A program made the translations under genes and the position numbers. From assembly GCA_949752795.1 (NCBI GenBank), contig OX457060.1, forward strand, positions 105,536,949-105,600,948: a DNA stretch of 64,000 nucleotides, given 5' to 3'. Below, piece after piece: positions 45,986 to 57,261 of this stretch (within the stretch, counting starts at the first letter, position 1; each line of letters starts with the position of its first letter). The notes under the pieces are model-generated. The model worked only from the letters and a program-made list of their open reading frames with translations. It was not told the DNA's origin and searched no databases. Source of the stretch: Hyperoodon ampullatus (taxonomy: Eukaryota; Chordata; Mammalia; Artiodactyla; Ziphiidae).

Positions 45986-46905
45986 ATGAAGGAGCAAGGT
46001 AAAAACATACAAGACCAAATAAATGAAGAGGAAATAAACATTCTACCCAAAAAAATCCTCAGAGTAATGATAGTAAACCTGATCCAGAATCTCAGAAATA
46101 GAATGGAGGCAAGGACGTAGAAAATACAAGAAAGATTTAACAAAGATTTAGAAGAACTAAAGAAAAAACAAACAGAGATGAACAACACAATAACTGAAAT
46201 GAAAATTACACTAGAAGGAAACAATAACAGAATAACTGAGGCAGAAGAATGAATAAGTAAGCTGGAAGACAAAATGGTGGAAATAACTGTTGAGGAGCAG
46301 AATAAAGAAAAAAGAATGAAAAGAATTGAAGACAATCTCAAAGACCTCTGGGACAACACTAAACACACCAACATTTGAATTATAGAGGTCCCAGATAAAG
46401 AAGAGAAAAAGGCAGGGTCTGAGATGAAATTTGAAGAGATTATAGTGGAAAACTTCCCTAACATGGGAAAGGAAATAGTCACCCAAGTCCAGGAAACTCA
46501 GAGAGTCCCATACAGAAAAACCCTAGGAGAAACACACCAAGACACATATTAATCAAACTAACAAAAATTAAATTCTAAGAAAAAATATTAAAAGCAGCAA
46601 GGGAAAAACAAAAAATAACATACAAAGGAATCCCCATAAGGTTATCAGCTGATTTTTCAGCAGAAACCCTGCAGGCCAGAGGGAGTAGCAGGATATACTT
46701 AAAGTGTTGAAAGAGAAAAACCTACAACCAAGATTACTCTACACAGCAAGTATCACATTCAGATTCAACAGAGAAATCAAAAGCTTTCCAGACAAGCAAA
46801 AGCTAAGAGAATTTGGCACCACCAAACCAGCTTTACAAGAAATGCTAAAGAAACTTCTCTAGGTGGGAAACACAAGAGAAGAAAACGACCCACAATAATA
46901 AACCC
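45986..46905 (+). pseudogene. L1 ORF1 (RNA-binding protein) remnant
   Basis: ORF1p is the RNA-binding chaperone that packages L1 RNA. The chosen ATG (45986) begins MKEQGKNIQDQINEEEINIL, the usual start after the ACAGATGAAGGAGCAAGG context. The coiled-coil-like N-terminal half (EELKKKQTEMNNTITEMK) and the later LKDLWDNTKHTNI region are readable. In-frame TGA codons at 46250 and 46376 sit where CGA is expected, as produced by CpG decay. The end near 46905 is approximate because of indels. It lies directly before ORF2. Confidence 0.85.
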
Positions 46906-46920
46906 AAAACAATTAAGAAA

Positions 46921-49900
46921 ATGGTAATAGGAACATATATATCGATAATAACCTTGGATGTAAATGGATTAAATGCCCCAAACAAAAGATATAGACTGGC
47001 TGAATGGATACAAAAACAAGACCCATATATATGATGTATACAAGAGATGCACTTCAGACCTAGGGACACATACAGAGGGAAAGTGAAGGGATAGAAAAAG
47101 TTACTCCATGCAAATGGAAGTCAAAAGAAAGCTGGAGTAGCAATGCTCATATCAGATAAAATAGACTTTAATTTAAAGACTGTTACAAGAGATAAGGAAG
47201 GACACTACATAATGATCAATGGATCAACCCAAGAAGAAGATATAACAATTGTAAATATTTATGCACCCAAAATATGAGCACCTCAATACAGAAGGCAAAT
47301 GCTAACAACCATAAAAGGGGAAATTGACAGTAACTCAATAATAGTAGGGGACTTTAACACCCCACTTACACCAGTGGACAGATCATCCAAACAGGAAATA
47401 AATAAGGAAACACAAGCTTTAAATGACACAATAGACTACATAAACTTAATTGATATTTATAGAACATTCCACCCACAAGTGGTTGATTAAACTTTCTTTT
47501 CAAGTGCACATGGAACATTCTCCAGGATAGATCACATCTTGGGTCACAAATCAAGCCTTGGAAAATTTAAGAAAATTGAAGTCATATCAAGCATCTTTTC
47601 TAACCACAACACTATGAGATTGGAAGTCAATTAAAGAAAAAAAAAACTGTAAAAATCACGAATACATGGAGGCTAAACAGTGCACTACTAAATAACCAAG
47701 AGATCACTGAAGAGATCAAAGAAGAAACTTAAAAATACATAGAAAAAAATGACAATAAAAACACGACCACCCAAAACCTATGGGATGCAGCAAAAGCAGT
47801 TCTAAGAAGGATGTTTAGAGCAATTCAATCTCACCTCAAGAAACAAGAAAAATCTCAAATAAACAATCTAACCTTACACCTAAAGCAACTAGAAAAAGAA
47901 GAACAAAGAAAACTAAAAGTCAGTAGAAGGAAAGAAATCATAGAGATCAGACCAGAAATAAATGAAATGGAAATGAAGAAAACAATAGCAAAGATCAAAA
48001 AAATTAAAAGCTGGTTCTTTGAGAAGATAAACAAAATTGATAAACCCTTAGCCAGACTCATCAAGAAAAAAGAGAGAGGACACAAATCAATAAAATGATA
48101 AAGGAGAAATCACAACTCACACTGCAGAAATACAAAGGATTACAAGAGACTACTACAAACAACTATATGCCAATAAAATGGAAAACCACAAAGAAATAGA
48201 CAAATTCTCACAAAGGTACAATTTTCCAAGACTGAATCAGGAAGAATTAGAAAATATAAACAGACCTAACACAAGTAAAGAAATTTAAACTGTAATTTAA
48301 AATCTTCCAACAAACAAAAGTCCAGAAACTGATGGCTTCATGGGCAAATTCCATCAAACATTTAGAGAAGAGCTAACATCTATCCTTCTCAAACTTTTCC
48401 AAAAAACTGGAGAGGGAGGAACACTCCCAAATTCATTCTATGAAGCCACCATCACCCTGATACCAAAACTAGAAAAAGATATTACAAAAAAAGAAAATTA
48501 TAGACCAATATCACTGATGAACATAGATGCAAAAATCCTTAACAAAATACTAGCAAACAGAATCCAACAACATATTAAAAGGATCATACACCATGATCAA
48601 GTGGGATTTATCCCAGGGATACAAGGATTCTTCAGTATATGCAAATCAATCAATGTGATAAACCATATGAACATATTACAGAATAAAAACCATGTGATCA
48701 TCTCAGTAGGTGCAGAAAAAGCTTTTGACAAAATTCAACACCCATGTATGATAAAAACTCTCCAGAAAATGTGCATAGAGGGAACCTACCTCAACATAAT
48801 AAAGGCCATATATGACAAACCCACAGCAAACATCATACTCAATGGTGAAAAACTGAAAGCATTTCCACTAAGATCAGGAATGAGACAAGGATGTCCACTC
48901 TTGCCACTCTTATTCAACATAGTTTTGGAAGTCCTAGCCATGGCAATCATAGAAGAAAAAGAAATTTAAAACTCTAAATTGGAAAAGAAGAATTAAAACT
49001 GCCACTGTTTGCAGATGACATGATACTGTACATAGACAATCCTAAAGATGCCACCAGAAAACTACTAGAACTAATCAATGAATTTGGTAAGGTTGCAGGA
49101 TACAAAATTAATGCACAGAAATCTCTGGCATTCCTATGCACTAACAATGAAAAATCAGAGAGAGAAATTAGGGAAACAATCCCATTTACCACTGCAACAG
49201 AAAGAATAAAATACCTAGGAATAAACCTACCTAAGGAGGTGAAAGACTTGTATTCAGAAAACTATAAAACACTGATGAAAGAAATCAAAGGTGACATAAA
49301 CAGATGGAGAGTTATACCATGTCCTTGGATTGGAAGAATCAATATTGTGAAAATGATGATACCACCCAAAGCAATCTACAGATTCAATGCAATCCCTATC
49401 AAACTACCAGTGGCATTCTTCACAGAATAAGAACAAAAAAATTTACAATTCATATGGAAACACAAAAGACCCCGAAGAGCCAAAGCAATCTTGAGAAAGA
49501 AAAATGGAGCTGGAAGAATCAGGCTCCCCGACTTTAAACTATACTACAAAGCTACAGTAATCAAGACAGTATGGTACTGGCACAGAAACAGAAACATAGA
49601 TCAATGGAACAAGACAGAAAGCCCATAGATAAAGCTGAGCACATATAATCATGTAATTTATGACAAAGGAGGCAAGAACACACAATGGAGGAAAGGCAGC
49701 CTCTTCAATAAATGGTGCTGAGAAAACTGGACAGTTACATGTAAAAGAATGAAATTAGAACACTACCTAACACCATACACAAAAATAAACTCCAAATGGA
49801 TTAAAGAGCAAAATGTAAGTCCAGACACTATAAAACTCTTACAGGAAAACATAGGAAAAACCCTCTTTGACATAAACCACAGCAAGATCTTTTTTGACCC

Positions 49901-50707
49901 ACATCCTAGAGTAATAAAAACAAAAATAAACAAATGGGACCTAATTAAACTTAAAAGCTTTTGCACAGCAAAGGAAATCATAAACAAGATGAAAAGACAA
50001 CCCTCTGAATGGGAGAAAATATTTGCAAATGAAACGATGGACAAAGGATTCATCTCCAAAATACACAAACAGCTCATGGAGCTCACTATCAAAAAAACAA
50101 ACAAAAAAAAATTAAAAAATGGGCAAAAGACCTAAATAGATATTTCACCAAAGAAGACCTACAGATGGCCAAGAAGCACATGAGAAGCTGCTCAACATCA
50201 CTAATTATTAGAGAAATGCAAATCAAAACTACAATGAGATATCACCTCACACTGGTCAGAAAGGCCATTATCAAAAAATCAAGAAACAATAAATGCTGGA
50301 AAGTGTGTGGTGAAAAGGAAGCCCTCCTGCACTGTTGGTGGGAATGAAAATTGATTCAACCAATATGGAGAACAGTATGGAAGTTCCTTAAAAAACTAGA
50401 AATAGAATCACCATATGACCCAGCAATCCCTCTACTGGGCATATACCCTGAGAAAACCATAATTCAAAAAGAGACATGTACCACAATGTTCATTGCAGCA
50501 CTATTTACAATAGCCAGGACATGGAAGCAACTTAAATGTCCATCAACAGATGAATGGATAGAGAAGATGTGGCACATATATACAATGGAATATTACTCAG
50601 CCATAAAAAGAAATGAAATTGAGTTATTTGTAGTGAGGTGGATGGACCTAGAGTCTGTCAGACAGAGTGAGGTAAGTCAGAAAGAGAAAAACAATACCCT
50701 ATGCTAA
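46921..50707 (+). pseudogene. L1 ORF2 (endonuclease and reverse transcriptase) remnant
   Basis: ORF2p nicks target DNA and copies L1 RNA. N-terminal endonuclease: ITLDVNGLNAPNKRYRLAEW at the start, a TGA at 47032, then VGDFNTPLTPVDRSSKQE (47347 on) and SRIDHILGHKSSLGKF (47523 on). Reverse transcriptase: the longest open piece, 48340-48969 (209 codons), has [41 protein letters not shown] and [20 protein letters not shown]. The catalytic FADD is intact at 49008-49019, after a frame break. C-terminus: [17 protein letters not shown], then a stop, then [12 protein letters not shown] and [15 protein letters not shown]. Span is about 1,262 codons, close to normal L1 length. Several frameshifts and stops make it nonfunctional. 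Confidence 0.93.
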
Positions 50708-51099
50708 TGCATATATATGGAATCTAAAAAAAAAAAAACAAAAAGAAAATCATACTGATGAACATAGTGGCAGGGCAGGAATAAAGACATAGACATAGAG
50801 AATGGACTTGAGGACACCAAGCAGAGGGGGAAGCTGGAGTAAAGTGAGAGTAGTATCAACATATATACACTACCAAATTTAAAATAGATAGCTAGTGGCA
50901 AGCAGCAGCATAGCACAAGGAGATCAGCTCGGTGCTTTGAGATGACCTGGGGTGGGGGGATAGGGAAAGCGAAAGGGAGGCTCAAGAGGGAGGGGATATG
51001 GGGATACATGTATCATATGGCTGATTCACTTTGTTGTACAACAAAAACTAACACAGCATTGTAAAGCAATTATACTCCAATAAAGATGTATTTAAAAAA
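50708..51099 (+). other. L1 3'UTR and short A-tail
   Basis: GAATGGACTTGAGGACACC, ATAGATAGCTAGTGGCAAGC, AAGGAGATCAGCTCGGTGC, a G-rich stretch (GGGGTGGGGGG) and the terminal CAATTATACTCCAATAAAG. It matches the 3'UTR of the L1 ending at 8100. Confidence 0.9.
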
Positions 51100-51172
51100 A
51101 TTTTAATTCCATTTCTCAGTCACAGAAGCCAAATTTCAAGTGTTCATAGCCCCATGTGGCTAGTGGCTACCC
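51100..51172. mobile_element. Right part of the hAT-like element split by L1
   Basis: TTTCAAGTGTTCATAGCCCC and ATGTGGCTAGTGGCTACC form the subterminal right end. The terminal inverted repeat itself is eroded. Confidence 0.6.
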
Positions 51173-52014
51173 TTAAGAAAGAAAATTCTTCATAAATGAT
51201 TATGCTGTATCCATTAGTTTCTGGAACTTGGCAAAATATACACCAAAATGACCAATATGCAAAATTATCGACCTGTTTCCAATAATAAATGGGGGTAGCA
51301 GAGTCATTTATATCATTTTCGGTCTTTTTAACCATGGTTCTAACCCTTTCATTTTCCCTATGGAGTAAGACATATGCAAATGACTTTCCTTCCTTTTTAA
51401 TAAAAAAAGTTCTGAGTATATACATGCTCCTCAATACTAAGGCATGTCACTGGTCATGCAGAATCCACAAAGCATATCCCTATATAATATTATATCAAAG
51501 ATTTATTTCAAAGATTGTTTACTATGCCATATTAGTTGCTGATACTCAAAAAAAAAAGACACACATACACAAACACACCACAAACCTTTTTTCAAATAAA
51601 AACTATGAAACAAAAACTAACACCAAAAATAACATATTCATACTTGTATATAGGCAAGCAATCTGAGACTGATCTAAAGCCTAGTGGCTTAGATTTAATA
51701 ATACCTACTTAATTACATATGATTTTATATAATCCTCTATTTATTAAGAAAGATAATACAATGAATTCAAATGTTAATATATGAATAATTATAGAACATC
51801 AACATTGTTTTCAAACATTCTAAAATGTATACATTCACAAATGTTACTCAACCAGTTACTTTTCAGAAAAATGAACTGCCTTTAAAGTCTGAAATATTCT
51901 TATGGATAACATTAGTGGTGTCTGATCTTAATTGAGTACATTTTTGTTTTCAAAAATAATTTAATGTCATCTAAAGCCAAACCTGGGTCATAATTTCTGA
52001 CTATAATCAAAATG
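51173..52014. other. No feature recognised
   Basis: AT-rich. The 125-codon ORF at 51289 and the opposite 96-codon ORF overlap each other and have no domain features. Confidence 0.45.
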
Positions 52015-52265
52015 AAACTAAAAAATAATAGTGTGAGAATAATAGTAATGAGGTAACATTTATTGGATGGCCATGAAATATCAAGAGGTGTTGAGTATTG
52101 AACATAATTATTCTAGTCTTGATAATTATTGCACCATCTTACAGATGAGGAAACAGCTGTTCATAGAAGTTTCATATCTTGCTTAATGTATCATGGCAGG
52201 CACATTGCAGAGCAAGGATTCAGACTCAGATATATCTAGCTAGTGCAAATCTGGGATGCTAAGGT
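52015..52265 (-). mobile_element. MIR SINE, antisense
   Basis: AACATTTATTGGATGGCCATG, ACCATCTTACAGATGAGGAAA, TTTCATATCTTGCTTAATG and CAAGGATTCAGACTCAGA follow antisense MIR order; ACAGATGAGGAAAC is an exact core match. Confidence 0.85.
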
Positions 52266-53610
52266 TAATTCTCAATGAGAAATTCCAAAATTTTTTTTTT
52301 AATTTATAATTGTTATTACTCCCACAACTTCAGTTATAACAACTTATATCATAATCCAGATCAATAGCTAATATGCATTTTATGATGTTATTTTTTAAAG
52401 GAAAGTAAGCTATGAACAAATTTATTCCTCCAAATACATATTGATTATTTTTAATGTAGAAAATCAATAAATCCCTTCAGTAAAAGCCTTCAAATATTTA
52501 TTTACTTATTTTAATTATTTGTTGTAATTAAATAGTAAATCTTTTGGTATAGTTTTCATAAATTAACATGGATACTTTCATTTTAATTGAAAAGCAAATA
52601 TGTGTCCATATAAATGTGCAATGTGAAAAAAATAGGAAAAATCATGTGGCTGTATAAATTTTAGTATGTTTACAAAAGACTAACAAAATTTGGTATAAAG
52701 TGTTAAATTTACAAACATTGATTCCAATATTTTAGTTTATGAAGTTAGTATATAGCTTTCAAATATAACTTAGAATGATTATCCTATATACAGTTCAATA
52801 AGACAAAGGCTCATATAAATATCATGTACCATTGAACACTATCAATTAAGTACATAAACCTAAGATAAAGCTGTTCAGGTGGCATACTAGACAAAGTGGA
52901 ATTATTACAGAGAGTTTGTATCAATTAAGAAAGTTCAAGCAGTTATTTAAATACTTGAGGCTATCCATTAGCTTTCAAAGGTGAAAGAAATCACCAAAAT
53001 ATAATTATTTCCAGCTTGGTGATTGACACTTAGGTTTATAAGAGGTTAAGAAAGCCCCACAGGTCATGACTGAACAAATAACTCCTGATCACAGAACCAC
53101 TGATATCTTAGGAGAACAAGATTATAGAGAAGAGATCTTGGTATTTAAGAATGTCTCTGCAGTTTTAAAAAAGTAAGAAGATTTGAAATAGCAACTATTA
53201 AATGAGAAACAATGCCAATGAATCAGCATAAAGTATATTATTTGTGAACAAGTCAGTTAGTTTACAACAATGTGTGCATTAAACCACATGCAACTTTTTA
53301 AAAAAATGGTTGTTACTATAAACCTTAAATTCAGTCTCAGAAGCAATGTTAACAAGTACATTCCCTCTTAGTTAGAGGTTTTCTTTCTATAGATGTCTTA
53401 ACCCATTTAATCATGCTCCAAAATACTACTGCATGGCAGGCAATTAAGACTCTGTAAGTATTCAGAATGTACATCTGTGTACCCATTTCTTTTGAGACAA
53501 GAAAAGAAAATTACTTAGCTGTAATTCTTACTCTCGATGAATTGTAATTACAATGATTCTAAGCCTTTTGAACTCAAGTGCTTCCCTAGTGCATCTAAGT
53601 TAAAAAATCC
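52266..53610. other. No feature recognised
   Basis: AT-rich unique-looking DNA with no ORF of note. Confidence 0.5.
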
Positions 53611-53625
53611 CATCCAGTGAATTTT

Positions 53626-53820
53626 TTTTTTTTTTTTTTTTTTGCCGTACGCGGGCTTCTCACTGTTGTGGCCTTTCCCGTTGCGGAGCACAGGCTCAGC
53701 GGCCATGGTTCACAGGCCCAGCCGCTCCGCGGCATGTGGGATCCTCCCGGACCGGGGCACGAACCCGTGTCCCCTGCATCGGCAGGCAGACTCTCAACCA
53801 CTGCGCCACCAGGGAAGCCC
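53626..53820 (-). mobile_element. CHR-type tRNA-Glu SINE, antisense, with 15-bp internal deletion
   Basis: 15-bp TSD CATCCAGTGAATTTT at 53611-53625 and 53821-53835. Near-consensus head and boxes on the minus strand. Compared with the 38.4-kb copy it lacks 15 bp at 53696/53697. The lost piece lies between two GCACAGGCT direct repeats in the undeleted form. The intact TSD and T18 tail (53626-53643) suggest a young insertion. Confidence 0.96.
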
Positions 53821-53835
53821 CATCCAGTGAATTTT

Positions 53836-54296
53836 AAATCATTCAATGACCTCACAAATAGGTGAATGCACCTCCAATTCTTAAAGTCCAGCATGTACCT
53901 AAAATTACGAGTTTTACATTTCAGAATAGACAGGATGGAGACAGTTATAATGATGACCCAGAAGATCAAGAGGAAAAGTTTTTTTTAAATTTACTTCAGT
54001 AGATCTAAATAAAGTGTCTCTCCACTCAAAGAAACAACTGTAAGTTCTCACCCCCATAATTGGGAGCTGTTCTGCTTAACATCCTTTTACCTCAAAATTA
54101 TACGGTTCATCAATGTTCAAAGATTTATAAAGAGTACTGAATTTATGCTGAAAATAATTTAACTATGGATGATTCAGAATTTCCTTCAGTATTTTCTCCC
54201 TGCCTTGTGCATCATCATTAAACACATACATCATTATATTGTGCAGTCTTGTAGGTGCAGAATATATAGGAAATGGAGTTTTCCTATATGTACTTT
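53836..54296. other. Spacer, no feature recognised
   Basis: AT-rich DNA between two SINEs. Confidence 0.5.
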
Positions 54297-54314
54297 AAAA
54301 TATATGTGGGAATA

Positions 54315-54612
54315 GGGACTTCCCTGGTGGCGCAGTGGTTAAGAATCTGCCTGCCAATGCAGGGGACACGGGTTCGAGCCCTGGTCTGGGAAGATCCCAC
54401 ATGCCGCCGAGCAGCTAAGCCTGTGCGCCACAACCACTGAGCCTGCGCTCTAGAGCCCGCATGCCCAGAGCCCGTGCTCTGCAACAAGAGAAGCCACCGC
54501 AGTGAGAAGCCCGCTCACCGCAACTTGAGAAAGCCCCCGTGCAGTAACGAAGACCCAATGCAAGCCAAAATAAAATTAATTAATAATAAAAATAATTTTA
54601 AAAAAATAAAAT
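54315..54612 (+). mobile_element. CHR-type tRNA-Glu SINE, full-length long form
   Basis: Perfect 18-bp TSD AAAATATATGTGGGAATA at 54297-54314 and 54613-54630. Starts GGGACTTCCCTGGTGGCGCA. Box A TGGCGCAGTGG and a consensus box B GGTTCGAGCCC are intact, so the Pol III promoter could still be readable. The body continues past the point where the shorter CHR copies end (CGCAACTTGAGAAAGCCCCC) into an A/T-rich tail with AATAAAA units. About 298 bp, a different subfamily from the 20.9, 38.4 and 53.6 kb copies. Confidence 0.96.
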
Positions 54613-54630
54613 AAAATATATGTGGGAATA

Positions 54631-55168
54631 AATCTGCTTTTAGTTTACTTAATGGACATTTATCTGTTAATCATGAAATCAAAAATCTGATGCAAAATAT
54701 ATTCACTGACATTTTTTAGATGTTGGGTTTGCAGATCAACAAGGCTTCAGTATATACAGAAAGAATAGCCCACATGTGCACACATGGGCATGCATGCGCA
54801 CAGACACACACAATCTTGTACAGCACAAAAAGACTTTAACATGCCCTTAAAGATATAAGCAGCCATGTAGCCAAGAACTCACCAACACACTGTAGCTGCT
54901 GAAACTTCCTTCTCATCACTATAGTTGTAGTGAATCCTGGGTCTTCATTTAATTTTCACTGGTGAGGAAATAAATGTCCAGGATCTCCATTACCCCATTG
55001 CTTGAATCCTTGGTGACATGAAAACCTTGATGTCCTACCCTCATTACTGGAAGATGAGGGTGGGGAGTGTGACAAGGGGGCTGTGTTTCCACTCCCACCT
55101 TCAGGCCCACTTCATAATGAGAGATGTGCTCTAGAATCTTGGGTTGGAAATTAGAATTGTTTTCCCAT
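54631..55168. other. No feature recognised
   Basis: Unique-looking flank of the following L1. The left end of a 128-codon minus ORF extends into it but is a shadow of the L1. Confidence 0.45.
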
Positions 55169-55184
55169 AGAAATAAAATTCTGA

Positions 55185-56391
55185 GTATTGGCACAAAAAC
55201 AGAAAGATAGATCAATGGAACAGGATAGAAAGCCCAGAGATAAACCCACGGACATATGGTCACCTTATTTTTGATAAAGGAGGCAGGAATGTACAGTGGA
55301 GAAAGGAAAGCCTCTTCAATAAGTGGTGCTGGCAAAACTGGACAGGGACATGTAAAAGTATGAGATTAGATCACTCCCTAACACCATACAAAAAAAATAA
55401 GCTCAAAATGGATTAAAGACCTAAATGTAAGGCCAGAAACTATCAAGCTCTTAGAGGAAAACATAGGCAGAACACTCTTTGACATAAATCACAGCAAGGT
55501 CCTTTTTGACCCACCTCCTAGAGAAATGGAAATAAAAACAAAGATAAACAAATGGGACCTAATGAAACTTAAAAGCTTTTGCACAGCAAAGGAAACCATA
55601 GACAAGACCAAAAGGCAACCCTCAGAATGGGAGAAAATATTTGCAAATGAAGCAACTGACAAAGGATTAATCTCCAAAATTTATAAGCAGCTCATGCAGC
55701 TCAATAACAAAAAAACAAACAACCCAATCCAAAAATGGGCAGAAGACCTAAATAGACATTTCTCCACAGAAGATATACAGACTGCCAACAAACACATGAA
55801 AGAATGCTCAACATCATTAATCATTAGAGAAATGCAAATCAAAACTACAATGAGATATCATCTCACACCAGTCAGAATGGCCATCATCAAAAAATCTAGA
55901 AACAATAAATGCTGGAGAGGGTGTAGAAAAAAGGGAACACTCTTGCGCTGCTGGTGGGAATGTGAATTGGTACAGCCACTAGGGAGAACGGTATGGAGGT
56001 TCCTAAAGAAACTACAAATAGATCTACCATATGACCCAGCAATTCCACTACTGGGCATATACCCTGAGAAAACCATAATTCAAAAAGAGTCATGTACCAA
56101 AATGTTCATTGCAGCTCTATTTACAATAACCTGGAGATGGAAACAACCTAAGTGTCCATCATTGGATGAATGGATAAAGAAGATGTGGCACATATATACA
56201 ATGGAATATTACTCAGCCATAAAAAGAAACGAAATTGAGCTATCTGTAATGAGGTGGATAGACCTAGAGTCTGCCATACAGAGTGAAGTAAGTCAGAAAG
56301 AGAAAGACAAATACCATATGCTAACATATATATATGGAATTTAAGGGGGAAAAAAATGTCATGAAGAACCTACGGGAAAAAAAAGAAAAAA
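55185..56391 (+). mobile_element. 5'-truncated L1 with almost no 3'UTR
   Basis: Flanked by a 16-bp TSD with one mismatch, AGAAATAAAATTCTGA (55169-55184) and AGAAATAAAAGTCTGA (56392-56407). It starts at GTATTGGCACAAAAACAG inside ORF2 and ends with an interrupted A-tail only about 30 nt past the ORF2 stop. The roughly 390-nt 3'UTR present in the 50.7-kb copy is absent. Confidence 0.95.
55526..56344 (+). pseudogene. L1 ORF2 C-terminal fragment, 272 codons open
   Basis: The longest open L1 frame in the window, ending at the natural ORF2 stop. It begins [19 protein letters not shown] and has [39 protein letters not shown] and [19 protein letters not shown]. The cysteine motif reads [18 protein letters not shown]: spacing is right but the usual histidine is arginine. 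Upstream, a one-base change in an A-run (near 55391) breaks the frame. It is only the C-terminus, without endonuclease or RT, so it is not a functional gene; long openness reflects relative youth. Confidence 0.92.
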
Positions 56392-56407
56392 AGAAATAAA
56401 AGTCTGA

Positions 56408-56919
56408 ATAATTAAAGCTTCCCATATAATTAGTATTATAATTTGGCTACTTTATATGATTTTGTGGTCTCGCCAGGATAAACTACTCATATAATGTCAA
56501 GATTATTAGAAAAATACACTTGGAGTTTTAAAATACCTGAAAATCAATTTTTGAAATATATGCTGTCCATAATTTGGGAAATGTCAATAAATTAAGAAAA
56601 CAAGGGAAGAAATCAAAGTTAGCACTCTGTAAAATCATAGATTTTACATAATTTTTAGTGGACATACTTTTCAAATATTTTGCACTGACAAATGATCAAA
56701 TTATAAATAGTAAAATCTAGGGAGTAGAGAGATTTGACCAATATAAGGGAGATATGAGAATTCAAGTCTTATATTCATGTGTTGATTTTTTATTCTAATT
56801 CAACTGACTGGATTTTTTTGTTTTTATTTTCTACGGGTCTGGTAACACTGGACAAGTATTATCCAAAATATCACATTTGTTTTACTTTTTACTATATTAT
56901 GCTAAGTAGCATATTTGCA
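56408..56919. other. No feature recognised
   Basis: AT-rich DNA between the L1 and the L2. Confidence 0.5.
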
Positions 56920-57261
56920 CAACAAAACAAACTTTCTTTGACCCCACTCTTCACATTAACTACCATTCAATTTCTTTCCTTTCTATACAGCAAAATTCTG
57001 TGAAAGAGTTGCCTTTACCTATAACTTCCAATTTCTTTCATCTCATCTCTCTTAAACCTACTCCAATCAAACCTGAAGCTCACCTTTCTACCAAACCTTT
57101 CCTGTCAAGACTATTACTGATGTCCTTGTTCAATCCAATGGTTAGTCTTCTGCCCTTGCTTGACAGGATAGCAGCGTTTGACACAGATGAGCATTCCCTC
57201 TTTATTGATACATTTTCCAGGATACCTCCCACTCAGTTTTTGTTTTATCTCTCTTAACACT
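56920..57261 (+). mobile_element. L2 LINE, RT-region left part, split by HAL1
   Basis: The peptide from 57000 contains MSLFNPMVSLLPLLDRIAAF and DTDEHSLFIDTFSRIPPTQF, resembling the L2/CR1 RT block 'FDTVDHSLLLETL'. The element resumes at 58691. Confidence 0.75.

Larger units (their letters stand above)
44667..51099 (+). mobile_element. Nearly full-length L1 LINE
   Basis: About 6.4 kb with all L1 parts in order: GC-rich 5'UTR (44667-45985), ORF1 (45986 to about 46905), ORF2 (46921-50707) and 3'UTR (50708-51092) with AATAAA at 51079-51084 and a short A7 tail. It lies within a small hAT-like element. The flanks give only an ambiguous short AT-rich TSD (AAATTTAA / AAATTTTAA). Both ORFs carry stops, so it cannot move by itself. 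It is the best reference in this window for reading the other L1 fragments. Confidence 0.95.

Noticed and set aside
45781..46482. 233-codon ORF on the minus strand, hydrophobic and serine-rich
   Set aside because: It is exactly antisense to L1 ORF1. The A-rich sense strand gives an F/S/L/I-rich antisense frame by chance.
54315..54400. tRNA gene (good box A and box B)
   Set aside because: The boxes belong to the tRNA-derived head of a CHR SINE with a TSD and A-rich tail; no cloverleaf with a proper 3' acceptor arm.
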